Assembly (NCBI RefSeq): GCF_022026395.1
Contig: NZ_CP041767.1
Span: 1,995,501 to 2,059,500 of the forward strand
Length of the DNA: 64,000 nucleotides
Source: Brevibacillus brevis
Lineage (GTDB): Bacteria; Bacillota; Bacilli; Brevibacillales; Brevibacillaceae
Direction of reading: 5' to 3'
Part shown: one piece after another, positions 46,581 through 54,575 of the stretch
Numbering within the stretch: the first letter of the stretch is position 1
Layout of the letters: the number at the start of each line of letters is the position of its first letter
Translations under genes and position numbers: made by a program
Notes under the pieces: generated by a model
The model's database searches: none
The model's input: only the letters and a program-made list of their open reading frames with translations
What the model was told of the DNA's origin: nothing

Positions 46581-47906
46581 ATGCCAATGCAGCAGCGAAT
46601 GGAAAAGTGGTTTGAAACGTGGAAGTTACTTATGCATGATATGGAGCGACAAGGTGCTCAGGTTTGGCCGCTCACTATAGAACCACCAGCAAGGCTGGAA
46701 GAAATCGAGAGTAGAGAGGAAAGTCTCGGGATCAGATTTCCCGCGACGATCCGGACTATTTTGCTTGCGGGCAGTAGTCAGGTTCAAATAAATTGGTCGT
46801 TGCCATCTCGAGCGTTAGACCCTTTTTCGCTGAGTGGGGATTTGGGATGGTCATTGGATGCGTTTGAGTGGCCGTACTTTGGTGGGGACGAAGAGAGTGA
46901 GGACGAGAAAAGGTATCTCTGTTTTCACGTCGGCGGGAATGGCGACATGCTGCTCATCGATTTGTCGACAGGCGTGGATGACCCGCCCGTTTATTCCTGG
47001 GGGCATGAGACAGACGAATTCCTATTGCTCGGCAAAAGCTTCACAGAGTTCATAGAGCGGGTCACGGAGTTGGGCTGTATTGGGGCAGAGTGCTGGAATT
47101 ATGAAGCACTCGCCGGTGCAGATGGACTCGATGTCGAGGGACAAGTCGCACAAGAGTGGAAAGAATGGCTGCAAATCTATCGGACGCTAACCTTTGAAGA
47201 GGCAGCACAAGATTTCGAAAAGCTAGTCTTGTTTGCCAAAATGCATGGTGCAGGAGATTCGCGTATCCAAGAGGCATTTACTCAGTACGATTGGGAGCCA
47301 GTTTTACAAAAATGGGTAACGCAAATCGAGCAGGAAACCTCATCAAGCAATCTGTTACTTTGGTGCCAGCTCATTGTCGAGACAGTAGGCAAGAAGGCAG
47401 AGGGCTGGGTGCGCTCGCTATGGAAGTCCGGGCCACATTATGAACGTATAGGCTCAACCTTGCGTGCATATGTAACGGCAGCTTGTTTGCCCGAAGAAGA
47501 GGGGTTACAGCGAGTTTTGGCTGAAATGGATGAAGTCGTTGCCAGAAAAGAATGTTTGGTAGGATATGCTGCCAACAGTCATTTGCATCACTTTCGCTCC
47601 CGAGAAGTCATTTTATGGATGGAACCGCATGTGGCGTACCCGATTGAAGGCTGGGATGAGCTTTTCGCGGTGTCACGTCCACAATGGGATGATCTGATTC
47701 GTTGGCTGGACGGAAATGAAGCACAGCGGCAGATTGCATTAAGTGCTTGGGGCAAAATGCTGACAAGCGGTGAATCGCCTTCCGGTGAGGCGAATTGGGA
47801 AGAAATTAATCGGTTGTTGGATGTAGCGTACGAGAAAGCCATTCTGCGCAAGGAAAAGGAGCGTGTAGATCGCATTCGCTCTTCCTTGGAAACAGTAAAG
47901 CAGTAG
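46581..47906 (+). CDS. SMI1/KNR4-family protein
   Basis: A 441-residue soluble protein. Residues about 35-165 form an SMI1/KNR4 (SUKH) domain: EEIESREESLGIRFPATIRT, then LDPFSLSGDLGWSLDAFEWPYF, YLCFHVGGNGDMLLIDL and FTEFIERV. The remaining ~270 residues are helical without a recognised domain. SUKH proteins are frequent immunity proteins in polymorphic-toxin systems and also stand-alone regulators. It is followed by an Imm22-like gene after 18 bp. Confidence 0.85.
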   Translation: MPMQQRMEKWFETWKLLMHDMERQGAQVWPLTIEPPARLEEIESREESLGIRFPATIRTILLAGSSQVQINWSLPSRALDPFSLSGDLGWSLDAFEWPYFGGDEESEDEKRYLCFHVGGNGDMLLIDLSTGVDDPPVYSWGHETDEFLLLGKSFTEFIERVTELGCIGAECWNYEALAGADGLDVEGQVAQEWKEWLQIYRTLTFEEAAQDFEKLVLFAKMHGAGDSRIQEAFTQYDWEPVLQKWVTQIEQETSSSNLLLWCQLIVETVGKKAEGWVRSLWKSGPHYERIGSTLRAYVTAACLPEEEGLQRVLAEMDEVVARKECLVGYAANSHLHHFRSREVILWMEPHVAYPIEGWDELFAVSRPQWDDLIRWLDGNEAQRQIALSAWGKMLTSGESPSGEANWEEINRLLDVAYEKAILRKEKERVDRIRSSLETVKQ

Positions 47907-47924
47907 ACGAGGGGGGAAATTACA

Positions 47925-48353
47925 ATGAGAAATGTGGTAACGGTATGGGGAACAACCTTGCAGTCTTCTGATGAGCTAGCGGATTTTCTGACTCCGGTTT
48001 ACGACGAGGACGGGGAAGTGATACCGTCTGGCTTTTTAACAGCATCGGGTCTTGAATGGGTAGACGAGGATTTTTTTGAAGTGCATGAGGTACAGGATGC
48101 AGAGGCCAGAGCGGACTTTTTGACGTATTTGGAAAACGAATATGCGATGAATGCAACACTCGACAGAAAAGAATGGCCGAAAAAGCTAACAGAGGAGATT
48201 GGCAAGTACCCACATGTCATTTTGCTGTACGGCAATGAATCGAGGTACGGTCCGATTAACGAAAAACTGTTCGAACTCACTGAGGATGGGCAAGAAAAAG
48301 ACTCACCGCTGGTCCTGCTCGCCAAACTTGTCTTTGAAACAGAGGAGCGGTAA
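47925..48353 (+). CDS. Immunity-protein-22-like (DUF4284) protein
   Basis: ATG 47925 follows GAGGGGGGAAA. The 142-residue acidic protein begins VVTVWGTTLQSSDELADFL and continues with YDEDGEVIPSGFLTA and EWVDEDFFEVHEV, which match my recollection of the Imm22/DUF4284 pattern (W at the start, YDEDG..PS.F, DEDF.E). Such proteins are predicted antitoxins. The assignment is by eye and needs a profile check. It lies in the SMI1-Imm22-ankyrin run. Confidence 0.6.
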   Translation: MRNVVTVWGTTLQSSDELADFLTPVYDEDGEVIPSGFLTASGLEWVDEDFFEVHEVQDAEARADFLTYLENEYAMNATLDRKEWPKKLTEEIGKYPHVILLYGNESRYGPINEKLFELTEDGQEKDSPLVLLAKLVFETEER

Positions 48354-48390
48354 GGAACAGGGAGGAATACATAAGTTAGGGGAGGCAGAC

Positions 48391-48861
48391 ATGGCTTACA
48401 AATTCGCAGATTTATACGATGCGGCTGAACTGGGAGATATTGAGCTCGTAAAGAAGATCGTCACGCAACAGCCGGAATTGCTGCATGAAAAGGATGAGTA
48501 TGAGTTTTCCGTACTGCATGGAGCTGTGATGACAGACGATGTCGACCTTATTGCGTACTTGGTGGCACAGGGAGCAGATGTTCATGCGAAAAACGATGAG
48601 GGCATTACCCCGTTGCATATTGCACTCTATCCAGAGGTTGCAGAGGCGCTCATCGCCCACGGTGCAGACATACATGCCAGCGCTCATGATGGAAGTACCC
48701 CGCTGCACACACAGGTAGCGGATGGAGAGGAGCGTGTGGATGTGGTAGAGTTGCTGCTGGCTAAAGGTGCGAATCCTAACAAAAAGGACATAGAGGGGCA
48801 AACACCATACGATATAGCGCGCGAGAGAGAAGACGAAGAGATGATGGCATTATTTGAATAG
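48391..48861 (+). CDS. Ankyrin-repeat protein
   Basis: ATG 48391 has GGGGAGG upstream; earlier in-frame starts would overlap the previous gene. The 156-residue protein consists of about four ankyrin repeats: FADLYDAAELGDIELVKKIV, LHGAVMTDDVDLIAYLVAQGADV, GITPLHIALYPEVAEALIAHGADI and GSTPLHTQVADG..VVELLLAKGANPN. It should be a binding module. Ankyrin proteins are common immunity-like components beside SUKH genes. A terminator follows. Confidence 0.88.
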   Translation: MAYKFADLYDAAELGDIELVKKIVTQQPELLHEKDEYEFSVLHGAVMTDDVDLIAYLVAQGADVHAKNDEGITPLHIALYPEVAEALIAHGADIHASAHDGSTPLHTQVADGEERVDVVELLLAKGANPNKKDIEGQTPYDIAREREDEEMMALFE

Positions 48862-48870
48862 GGGAAAGGT

Positions 48871-48905
48871 AAGCGTCCGTTATAATTTCGGACGCTTTCT
48901 TTCTT
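48871..48905 (+). terminator. Terminator of the SMI1-Imm22-ankyrin unit
   Basis: Perfect stem AAGCGTCCG / CGGACGCTT followed by a T-rich tract; it overlaps the end of the convergent small membrane gene. Confidence 0.85.
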
Positions 48906-49077
48906 GTTCGAGTGCTGCGACGCGTTTTTCCAGCTCGTCGAAGGCTTTTTGCTTGGTTCCTGTGCGTTTTACGATGAAAATGCAGCAAGCAATGAAAAGG
49001 GCTAAAGGCATGAGGAAGACAAAGAGCTGAATGAGTAACGTACCCCATTCGAGCGACACAGCGCCAAAATCTAGCAT
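48880..49077 (-). CDS. Small membrane protein, 65 residues
   Basis: ATG 49077 has GGAGTGG at good spacing. One hydrophobic helix (LLIQLFVFLMPLALFIACCIF, about residues 15-35) is followed by a charged coiled-coil-like tail (KAFDELEKRVAALEQERKR). The pattern recalls short DUF4083-type proteins. Its stop codon lies in the loop of the convergent terminator. Confidence 0.65.
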   Translation of the reverse strand: MLDFGAVSLEWGTLLIQLFVFLMPLALFIACCIFIVKRTGTKQKAFDELEKRVAALEQERKRPKL

Positions 49078-49187
49078 GGGTGACCACTCCAATAACTTTG
49101 GTTTAGATATGCCAATTCGTTTGGATCATTGTACCAAAAAATATAATTTTTAAAAAATATTGTAACGAAAACGATAGGGAGGCTCAT

Positions 49188-49748
49188 ATGCCCGACAACA
49201 TAAAAAACTTAGTTGAATACACAGAGGTGTTCGCCGAAAAATGGTTACATTTTCAACTAAGCCAGAGGGAGATTTACGTCATTTATCTCCCATTGGATAG
49301 CGTTTTAATTGTCGATGGTAGACTTAATCAATATGTTAAGCAAGGCGGCTTCACGGGTACCTTGGTATTTGCTCCCAGAAAACAATTCATGTCATGGGAA
49401 GATGCCTTTGTAGGTGTTTTTAAAAAGTATGTCCATCATTGGGAGAGTTGGTCTGATTTTTATGGAGATGATTTCTCAAAAGAGGAGATCGTTCATATTT
49501 TACATACACATATTTTTCCTCAGTATATAAATCCGAATCAAATGAGACGCATGAACAGTACAGCGTACATGGAAAACTTGAATAAGGAACTGAGAGAAGA
49601 TGGTGTGTCTGAGGAGTTTATTCAATTTTTACAACCGCAATTAAGTAATCTTGAAATTATTTCGATAAAAGACGATTGGGATGACCATGCGGTTTTTGGA
49701 ATATCTGACTCGCTCGTGTTCATTTACCTTCGTTTAATCAGCCACTAA
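49188..49748 (+). CDS. Hypothetical protein, 186 residues
   Basis: ATG 49188 follows AGGGAGG. A soluble protein rich in aromatic residues and histidine (VHHWESWSDFYGDDFSKEE), with an acidic end. I recognise no family. Its position after an SMI1/Imm22/ankyrin run and its size fit an immunity-type protein, but this is only context. It is the last gene before the sigK 5' part. Confidence 0.65.
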   Translation: MPDNIKNLVEYTEVFAEKWLHFQLSQREIYVIYLPLDSVLIVDGRLNQYVKQGGFTGTLVFAPRKQFMSWEDAFVGVFKKYVHHWESWSDFYGDDFSKEEIVHILHTHIFPQYINPNQMRRMNSTAYMENLNKELREDGVSEEFIQFLQPQLSNLEIISIKDDWDDHAVFGISDSLVFIYLRLISH

Positions 49749-49873
49749 CCGAGTACGTCTTTGTACAAAGAAGGATTCGCTTATTCACTCGGTTATTTTA
49801 GCGTACATGCACATATAGGCGACCGCCCACATAAGGATAGAAGTAAGCTATTCCAGACGTGGAGGTGGCAGCC

Positions 49874-50335
49874 ATGTCCAGCATTATCGCGGCGCTTTCC
49901 CTTGTTTTTAAAGAACTTCTTGTTTTTGTGGCTTATGTCAAGAACAATGCCTTCCCGCAACCGCTTCAGGACACCGAAGAAGAAAAGTACCTCCGACTCA
50001 TGGCCAAAGGCGACCCTTACGCCCGCAACAAGCTGATTGAGCACAATTTGCGTTTGGTGGCGCATATTGTGAAGAAATTCGAGAACACGGGTGAGGACAG
50101 TGAAGATCTGATTTCCATCGGTACCATCGGCCTGATCAAAGCAATCGAGAGTTATCAGGTGGATAAGGGCACCAAGCTGGCTACGTATGCTGCGCGTTGT
50201 ATTGAGAATGAGATAGTAATGTCAAAAGGGTGCATCAAGAGCTTAGCGCAAGAAAAGGGAACCATTAAGATTCCCCAAAAATTGAAAGATATAACGAAGC
50301 CCTTCTTCCTACATAGGACGAGCCCCAGGTCCTGA
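49874..50335 (+). CDS. sigK: RNA polymerase sigma-K, 5' part (interrupted gene)
   Basis: ATG 49874 has GGAGGTG seven bases upstream. The product matches pro-sigma-K from its hydrophobic pro-sequence ([20 protein letters not shown]) through region 2 ([35 protein letters not shown]) to [12 protein letters not shown]. After 50209 the reading leaves the sigma family and stops at 50335. The remainder of the gene lies at 57952-58326. Precise joining at the shared TGA (50209-50211 with 57951-57953) restores [13 protein letters not shown] in frame and gives a 236-residue protein, near the 241 of B. subtilis. Sigma-K directs late mother-cell genes. Confidence 0.95.
   Translation: MSSIIAALSLVFKELLVFVAYVKNNAFPQPLQDTEEEKYLRLMAKGDPYARNKLIEHNLRLVAHIVKKFENTGEDSEDLISIGTIGLIKAIESYQVDKGTKLATYAARCIENEIVMSKGCIKSLAQEKGTIKIPQKLKDITKPFFLHRTSPRS
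50207..50211 (+). other. Left attachment core of the skin-like element
   Basis: AATGA lies at the point where the sigma-K reading breaks off. B. subtilis skin uses an AATGA core at this codon as I recall. The right partner is ATTGA at 57949-57953, sharing TGA, and joining them keeps frame. Confidence 0.7.
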
Positions 50336-50344
50336 TACACCACC

Positions 50345-50525
50345 AACAACTGGCGCTACTCGAGACATTCCTGTCCAAAGCAAGGTACTGCTTAAAAACG
50401 TATTTCTCATACCGATTCTTAACTTCGTTAGACGAAAAGAGACCTATAAAAGCTTTATCAGGGGCATTCCGTTTTAGATAGGATATGAGATTGTCCATAA
50501 TTCTTGTCCCTATAGGGAAATGTGC
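50345..50525 (-). pseudogene. GNAT acetyltransferase C-terminal remnant
   Basis: The minus strand encodes IGTRIMDNLISYLKRNAPDK and FIGLFSSNEVKNRYEKYVF, the second half of a GNAT domain. The final GMS-type end is in another frame (TGMSRV), and the first half is missing where the DUF7674-like gene ends. It is a truncated, frameshifted relic inside the skin-like element. Confidence 0.55.
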
Positions 50526-50839
50526 ATCAGAAAACATTCAATTGAGCTTGAAATTTCACAACCTAGCAATGATTCCAGAAACGCAATTGTCGCTAATTCT
50601 TTAACATAGTCGTCACCGTTGATATGGAGCATTTCTAAAACCTCAAATATCATTGGCAACTCAGTTAACATTTGCTGTTGGTAAAGCTCATCTACATGTT
50701 GGGCGAAATCTGAGACATCAATATACGGGAGATGCTCTTCGCTATCGTCGTAAGTTTCACTAACAAAATGGAGCCATCTTTCTTTATAGGAAGGACAAGC
50801 AGATAAGAATAAATCGATAACCTCATGCTTTTGTATCAT
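50510..50839 (-). CDS. DUF7674-like hypothetical protein, probably 3'-truncated
   Basis: A 109-residue acidic protein with SACPSYKERWLHFV near residue 13 and GDDYVKELATIAFLESLLG near residue 75. The pattern resembles small DUF7674-type proteins often found among immunity-like genes, though this name is a guess by eye. The last ~15 residues fall at the junction with the GNAT remnant, so the natural end is probably lost. The ribosome site is weak. Confidence 0.5.
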   Translation of the reverse strand: MIQKHEVIDLFLSACPSYKERWLHFVSETYDDSEEHLPYIDVSDFAQHVDELYQQQMLTELPMIFEVLEMLHINGDDYVKELATIAFLESLLGCEISSSIECFLMHISL

Positions 50840-50937
50840 TTCAAAAAGTTCACCCCATAAAAGGTATATCGAAATTTTATCACATGGAAAAATCGTTATT
50901 TAACATTTTGTTATTAAGTAAAATGGAGGCGGTTATG

Positions 50938-51195
50938 ATGAATTTCAAGATTTTCGGAGTTGGCGAGGACTACACGACATACATCGTTGCACAATCGAAA
51001 GAAGAGGCTTTGGAAATGCATAACTCCTACGTCGATGCGGAATGGCACGAAACTATTGATGGTGTGTCAGAGGTTCCTTTCGAAAGAGAAGGATGGTTTG
51101 AAGCGGAAGAGGGTTACCAAAACATGACTTTCGGTGAGTTCTTGGGCAAAGATTTTGTTTACACAGAACCAAAGGTCATTTGCTGGAACGAGTAA
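50938..51195 (+). CDS. Hypothetical protein, 85 residues
   Basis: ATG 50938 (or 50935) follows GGAGGCGG. The short acidic protein begins MNFKIFGVGEDYTTYIVAQS and contains several Trp and Glu residues (WHETIDG, EGWFEAEEG). No family recognised. It lies inside the skin-like element and is followed by a convergent terminator. Confidence 0.6.
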   Translation: MNFKIFGVGEDYTTYIVAQSKEEALEMHNSYVDAEWHETIDGVSEVPFEREGWFEAEEGYQNMTFGEFLGKDFVYTEPKVICWNE

Positions 51196-51214
51196 TCAAC
51201 ACAACAGTAATTTA

Positions 51215-51245
51215 GTAAAAAGAGACCCCTAGGATTTCCTAAGGG
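51215..51245 (-). terminator. Terminator after the Ig-like fragment
   Basis: Minus-strand stem CCCTTAGG / CCTAGGGG with a TCTCTTTTT tract. Confidence 0.8.
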
Positions 51246-51259
51246 TTCGTCGATGGAAA

Positions 51260-51546
51260 CTACTCAATAACTTTAAAAATGAAGCTATAAGATACTTCAC
51301 CACTTATTCCATCACTTGCTGTAATAGTACCAGTAGTTTGGCCTGCTTTTAATGCGGTGAAGTTAGCATTACCAGTTGAACTGTCAATGGATACTTGAGC
51401 AATACTACTGTCACTTAGAGTAATGGAATAAGTTAGAGGATCATCTTCGGGGTCCCTAATATAATCCGAAAACTCGAGTAGTCCATTCGGGAATCTCAAA
51501 GTTAATTGGAAAACATCTAGTTGCTTGATAATTATAGGTTTGTGAT
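51260..51546 (-). pseudogene. C-terminal fragment of a cadherin/Ig-like surface protein (3' exon of a group II intron)
   Basis: The minus-strand reading runs from the intron 3' end at about 51546 to a stop at 51260. It encodes about 95 residues of a cadherin/Big-like module: YIRDPEDDPLTYSITLSDSS and then AGQTTGTITASDG. No start codon with a ribosome site precedes it, and an in-frame stop occurs within the intron relic. A proper terminator follows, so it is the 3' end of a once larger gene. Confidence 0.65.
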
Positions 51547-51668
51547 TGCTATTCTCGACTTATACCCTTCTCTTTCTGAGGGTTTTCGTTCGAGCCTACA
51601 CCGTGCGGGCGACTTTCATCGCACACGGCGTTCCATCAACGGAAAAAGGTGAAAAATTACAACGGGCT
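51547..51668 (-). mobile_element. Group II intron 3' end (domains V and VI), copy 1
   Basis: On the minus strand 51628-51601 folds as domain V: stem CCGTGT / GCACGG, a two-base bulge, stem GCGA / TCGC and a GAAA tetraloop. It is followed by a domain VI hairpin closed by CTCGA / TCGAG (51593-51553) with inner CCCT / AGGG. The segment is 122 bp long, like copy 2. No catalytic domains I-III or reverse transcriptase are present, so it is a relic. Confidence 0.75.
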
Positions 51669-51762
51669 TTATCAGTATATAACATTACTGAACAAAAGTT
51701 TAACAAATTTACAAAACACACGATTTGATAAAAAAGAGATTCTAAATGCCGTAGTCCCGACA

Positions 51763-51791
51763 CAAAAAATACCCCCGGGATATCCCGAGGG
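51763..51791 (-). terminator. Terminator after the second surface fragment
   Basis: Minus-strand stem CCCTCGGGAT / ATCCCGGGGG followed by TATTTTTTG. Confidence 0.85.
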
Positions 51792-51805
51792 CCGTTGATG
51801 GCTGT

Positions 51806-52152
51806 CTAAAATTCGCTACTGAATGGCGTTTCATAAGTAATATTTCCACTCATATCTTTTACAGCACCTGAAACAAATTTGACTTTATAAGTAAATCCAG
51901 TGTGCCATGTTTCAGGGTTATAACCCATGTAAATTTTAAGAACAGGGTTTTCGGGGTTGCTAGTATCCCATTCAATACTTTGATTAATCGCAGGATTTCT
52001 GAGATTCGCTCCATTTTGATTGCTAATGTGGGTGATTAACTGATTGATATCATTGATCGTTAAAGTATCATCTGATAATTCTTCATTGAAGCTAATCAGT
52101 AAAATGCTCGCATTCAAAAGAGTAATTGTCCCAACTGCTGGCGTTTCATCAA
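51806..52152 (-). pseudogene. C-terminal fragment of a surface/Ig-like protein (3' exon of a second group II intron)
   Basis: The frame starts at the intron 3' end near 52152 without its own start and encodes about 115 residues: AVGTITLLNASILLISFNEE, LRNPAINQSIEWDTSNPENP and HTGFTYKVKFVSGAVKDMSG, the style of SbsA-type Ig-like domains of S-layer or cell-surface proteins. A terminator follows. Architecture and flanks mirror the fragment at 51260-51546. Confidence 0.6.
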
Positions 52153-52274
52153 TGCTATTCTCGACTTATACCCTTCTATTTTTGTGGGATTTCGTTCGAG
52201 CCTACACCGTACAGGCGCCTTTCAGCGCATACGGCGTTCCATCAACAGATAAGAAAGCGTGTTTTACAACGGGC
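52153..52274 (-). mobile_element. Group II intron 3' end (domains V and VI), copy 2
   Basis: On the minus strand 52234-52207 folds as domain V: stem CCGTAT / GTACGG, CT bulge, stem GCGC / GCGC and a GAAA tetraloop. Domain VI follows with the same CTCGA / TCGAG closing stem. Compared with copy 1, stem changes are compensatory, showing two related but separate introns. The copy is also 122 bp and lacks the rest of an intron. Confidence 0.75.
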
Positions 52275-52393
52275 ACATATAACATACGCCATTCTATCTA
52301 TATCTGTCTGCTAACTAAAGTTATAACTTTTGGTGGATTTGTTATAAACGAGCTGAGCTTAACAAAACATTAATTGTGAGAAGGACGGTCAAT

Positions 52394-52522
52394 ATGAATC
52401 CTGAGGCTTTCGCTAATGAAACAGTCAAGATGAGAAAAGAAATAACCATCTATATGCAAGCTTATAGACAGTTATTTCATAAATTGGAGGACCTTAATTT
52501 ATCTGAAAGGCAGTTAGTTTAG
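52394..52522 (+). CDS. Small hypothetical protein, 42 residues
   Basis: ATG 52394 follows AGAAGGA at eight bases. The product is mostly charged and probably helical (MNPEAFANETVKMRKEITIY, ending NLSERQLV). No family recognised. It is convergent with the secreted-protein gene inside the skin-like element. Confidence 0.45.
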   Translation: MNPEAFANETVKMRKEITIYMQAYRQLFHKLEDLNLSERQLV

Positions 52523-52537
52523 GACGTTACATCTTAT

Positions 52538-53017
52538 TTAATATGATGTGTATCCATTTACATTAACGTTTCTAGACTCGGAGACTGCGTTTTCAATGTA
52601 TAAGAAGATGGGCTCATCTTTTGTTCCTTTTGGAACATCGGTAAATGTGATTGTATAATTCTCATCTTCATATCTTTCAGGAACATGATGCTTTGTAGAC
52701 GCTTTTGTGCCACTGTGATTTCTAAATTGATAAGTGAGTTTAGGTTTATCGGAGGAAAATGGATAGTACTGGACAACAGTGAGAGGTACAGTTCCATAAG
52801 TACTAATTGGGAGAGGACCAGCGATAAGCCTAGTATGAAAAGAACCATGGTAGCTAATATTTCTGCCATCTGTATCCGATGGTTTTATTAATGCCTTATT
52901 TGCAGGCACCTCTTGGGGGGTGGCTGGAGACACTGCAGAAGCTCCACTAACAATAGAAAATGCAGATACAATTGAAGTTAAAGCCAAGCTAAAAGCGATT
53001 CGTTTAAAAGCTTTCAT
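52538..53017 (-). CDS. Secreted hypothetical protein, 159 residues
   Basis: ATG 53017 has GGAGTG upstream and starts a clear signal peptide (MKAFKRIAFSLALTSIVSAF, cleavage after GASA). The mature ~130 residues have a beta-rich, polar character with GPLPISTYGTVPLTVVQYYP and end NVNVNGYTSY. No catalytic motif or family recognised. The gene belongs to the skin-like element cargo and should be expressed in cells that have not excised it. Confidence 0.7.
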   Translation of the reverse strand: MKAFKRIAFSLALTSIVSAFSIVSGASAVSPATPQEVPANKALIKPSDTDGRNISYHGSFHTRLIAGPLPISTYGTVPLTVVQYYPFSSDKPKLTYQFRNHSGTKASTKHHVPERYEDENYTITFTDVPKGTKDEPIFLYIENAVSESRNVNVNGYTSY

Positions 53018-53231
53018 CAATAACACTCCTATCTTGAAATATTTGGAAATAAACACAAGGACAGCATAATGCAAGTCGAAGAAAATATCAACAAAAATTA
53101 CTTATATTGGTAATTTTTAGATAAGAAACCTTTGTGTGACTCTTTTTCATCGAGGGGAAGTTTAAAAACCAAGAGGAGGGAATCGAAATATCGATACAGG
53201 CTGTTGCTACATGGGACAAGGCATCATTTAA

Positions 53232-53265
53232 CAAAAGAGAAAAAGTGATTCCATTCAGAATCACT
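53232..53265 (-). terminator. Terminator of the resolvase fragment
   Basis: Minus-strand stem AGTGATTC / GAATCACT followed by TTTTTCTCTTTT; it overlaps the stop codon. Confidence 0.8.
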
Positions 53266-53557
53266 CGGCAAACACTAATGGGACATTCATCTGAGTAGCA
53301 AGCTGCATGAACTTCCCCAATTCAACTGGGTTACGAGAGATTCGCTCAGCACTGTGACAGATTACCTTGTTTACCACCCCAGCCTCTATGTCCGTAAGCA
53401 ATTGAGACAGGCCAGGACGATCAGAGTCAATGGTTTTAACGTCGATTTCTATGTAAACCTTATGAGCTACATTTTTGACATGTGGCATGCAGGACTCCAT
53501 TTGTTTTTCGGTCTTTCTATAATCGTTGAAGGCAGTGCGGATAAAAACAGCAACCAT
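53261..53557 (-). CDS. Serine-recombinase N-terminal domain, stand-alone, nucleophile missing
   Basis: ATG 53557 has GAGGTGATC upstream. The 98-residue protein aligns by eye with the resolvase catalytic domain: VAVFIRTAFNDYRKTEKQME at the start, VYIEIDVKTIDSDRPGLSQLL, and VVNKVICHSAERISRNPVEL with the conserved arginine motif. The serine expected in IRVSTEEQ is replaced (IRTAFND), and no DNA-binding domain follows. It may be a decayed recombinase or a regulator of the large recombinase; its own promoter gap and terminator argue that it is still expressed. Confidence 0.7.
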   Translation of the reverse strand: MVAVFIRTAFNDYRKTEKQMESCMPHVKNVAHKVYIEIDVKTIDSDRPGLSQLLTDIEAGVVNKVICHSAERISRNPVELGKFMQLATQMNVPLVFAE

Positions 53558-53648
53558 TATGATCACCTCAAAAAATAAAATCATATAGCAAATCTATCAT
53601 GAGAGTGTTGGGGTTTACAAACCATTCCAAGGCGAAAGCAGGTGTGTG

Positions 53649-54458
53649 ATGAGCAAAGGTTTTGATCTTATATCAGATGTACATCTTGATTTTTGGGTTA
53701 AAGTTGAAAATCCGCCGCACAAGATGATTCCACAAATTAAGAATTTCATAAAAGCAATTTTGCCTGAAACGAATCATAATGTGCTTGTTATTGCTGGTGA
53801 CCTGGGTCATTACAATTGGCAAAACAAAATACTGATTGAAGAGTTGAAACAGATATATGAGCACATTCTGATAGTTGCAGGAAACCATGATTACTATTTG
53901 GTTAGTGCAAATCAAGAAAAGCAGTACCGAGGAAAATCTCTTAATCGTGTTATCGAGATGAAAGAAACATGCAGCTCGCTTACCAATGTGCACTTTCTTG
54001 ATGGCGACATAGTAGAAATCGATGGCATTAACTATGGTGGAGTTGGAATGTGGTATGACTTCTCATATGGGATTAAAGAGCTTGGATATTCAAAGGAGGC
54101 CCTGTATTCAAAATGGTGGGAAATAATGAACGATTCCAGACTGATCAAGGGTTTGTTGGACAAGCCATTTACATTCGCTGACGAAGAGAAGAAGAAACTT
54201 GACGGTATCATTGAGTCATCAGATGTAATCATTACACATGTTGGTGGCGATTGGAGCAAGGCCGACCATGATCTGGTCAATTCATTTTATTACTTTGACG
54301 GAAGTTCTTATTTTTCTAAACTCAAAGGCAAGGTATGGTGCTTTGGGCATACTCACCAACGGTATGATTATGAATCGAATGGATGTCGTTTTGTAAATGC
54401 TGCACTTGGTTATCCCGGTGAAGGTAAAAGACGTAGCGCCGTGCATATTCAAGTGTAA
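53649..54458 (+). CDS. Metallophosphoesterase
   Basis: A 269-residue calcineurin-like phosphoesterase with all metal motifs: LISDVHLDF near residue 7, VIAGDLGHYNW near residue 48, VAGNHDYY near residue 76, ITHVGGDW near residue 200 and FGHTHQR near residue 237. It should hydrolyse phosphomono- or diesters with two metal ions; no substrate can be predicted. ATG 53649 follows AGGTG. Similar genes occur in prophages. It lies inside the skin-like element. Confidence 0.9.
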   Translation: MSKGFDLISDVHLDFWVKVENPPHKMIPQIKNFIKAILPETNHNVLVIAGDLGHYNWQNKILIEELKQIYEHILIVAGNHDYYLVSANQEKQYRGKSLNRVIEMKETCSSLTNVHFLDGDIVEIDGINYGGVGMWYDFSYGIKELGYSKEALYSKWWEIMNDSRLIKGLLDKPFTFADEEKKKLDGIIESSDVIITHVGGDWSKADHDLVNSFYYFDGSSYFSKLKGKVWCFGHTHQRYDYESNGCRFVNAALGYPGEGKRRSAVHIQV

Positions 54459-54575
54459 AGATAGAAGTGCGTGCTATATAGAAAAATGACAAAAAAATAG
54501 CCCCCAGCAGGGAGCCCGTATATATGTTCGGCAAAAACATTATAACATGGGCTGCCACGAGGGGGAATTGGAAAG

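Noticed and set aside
41908..49748. Reading the cluster as an antiphage defence island
   Set aside because: No nuclease, NTPase, cyclase or toxin effector is visible; only chaperones and immunity-type proteins, so a defence label is not supported.
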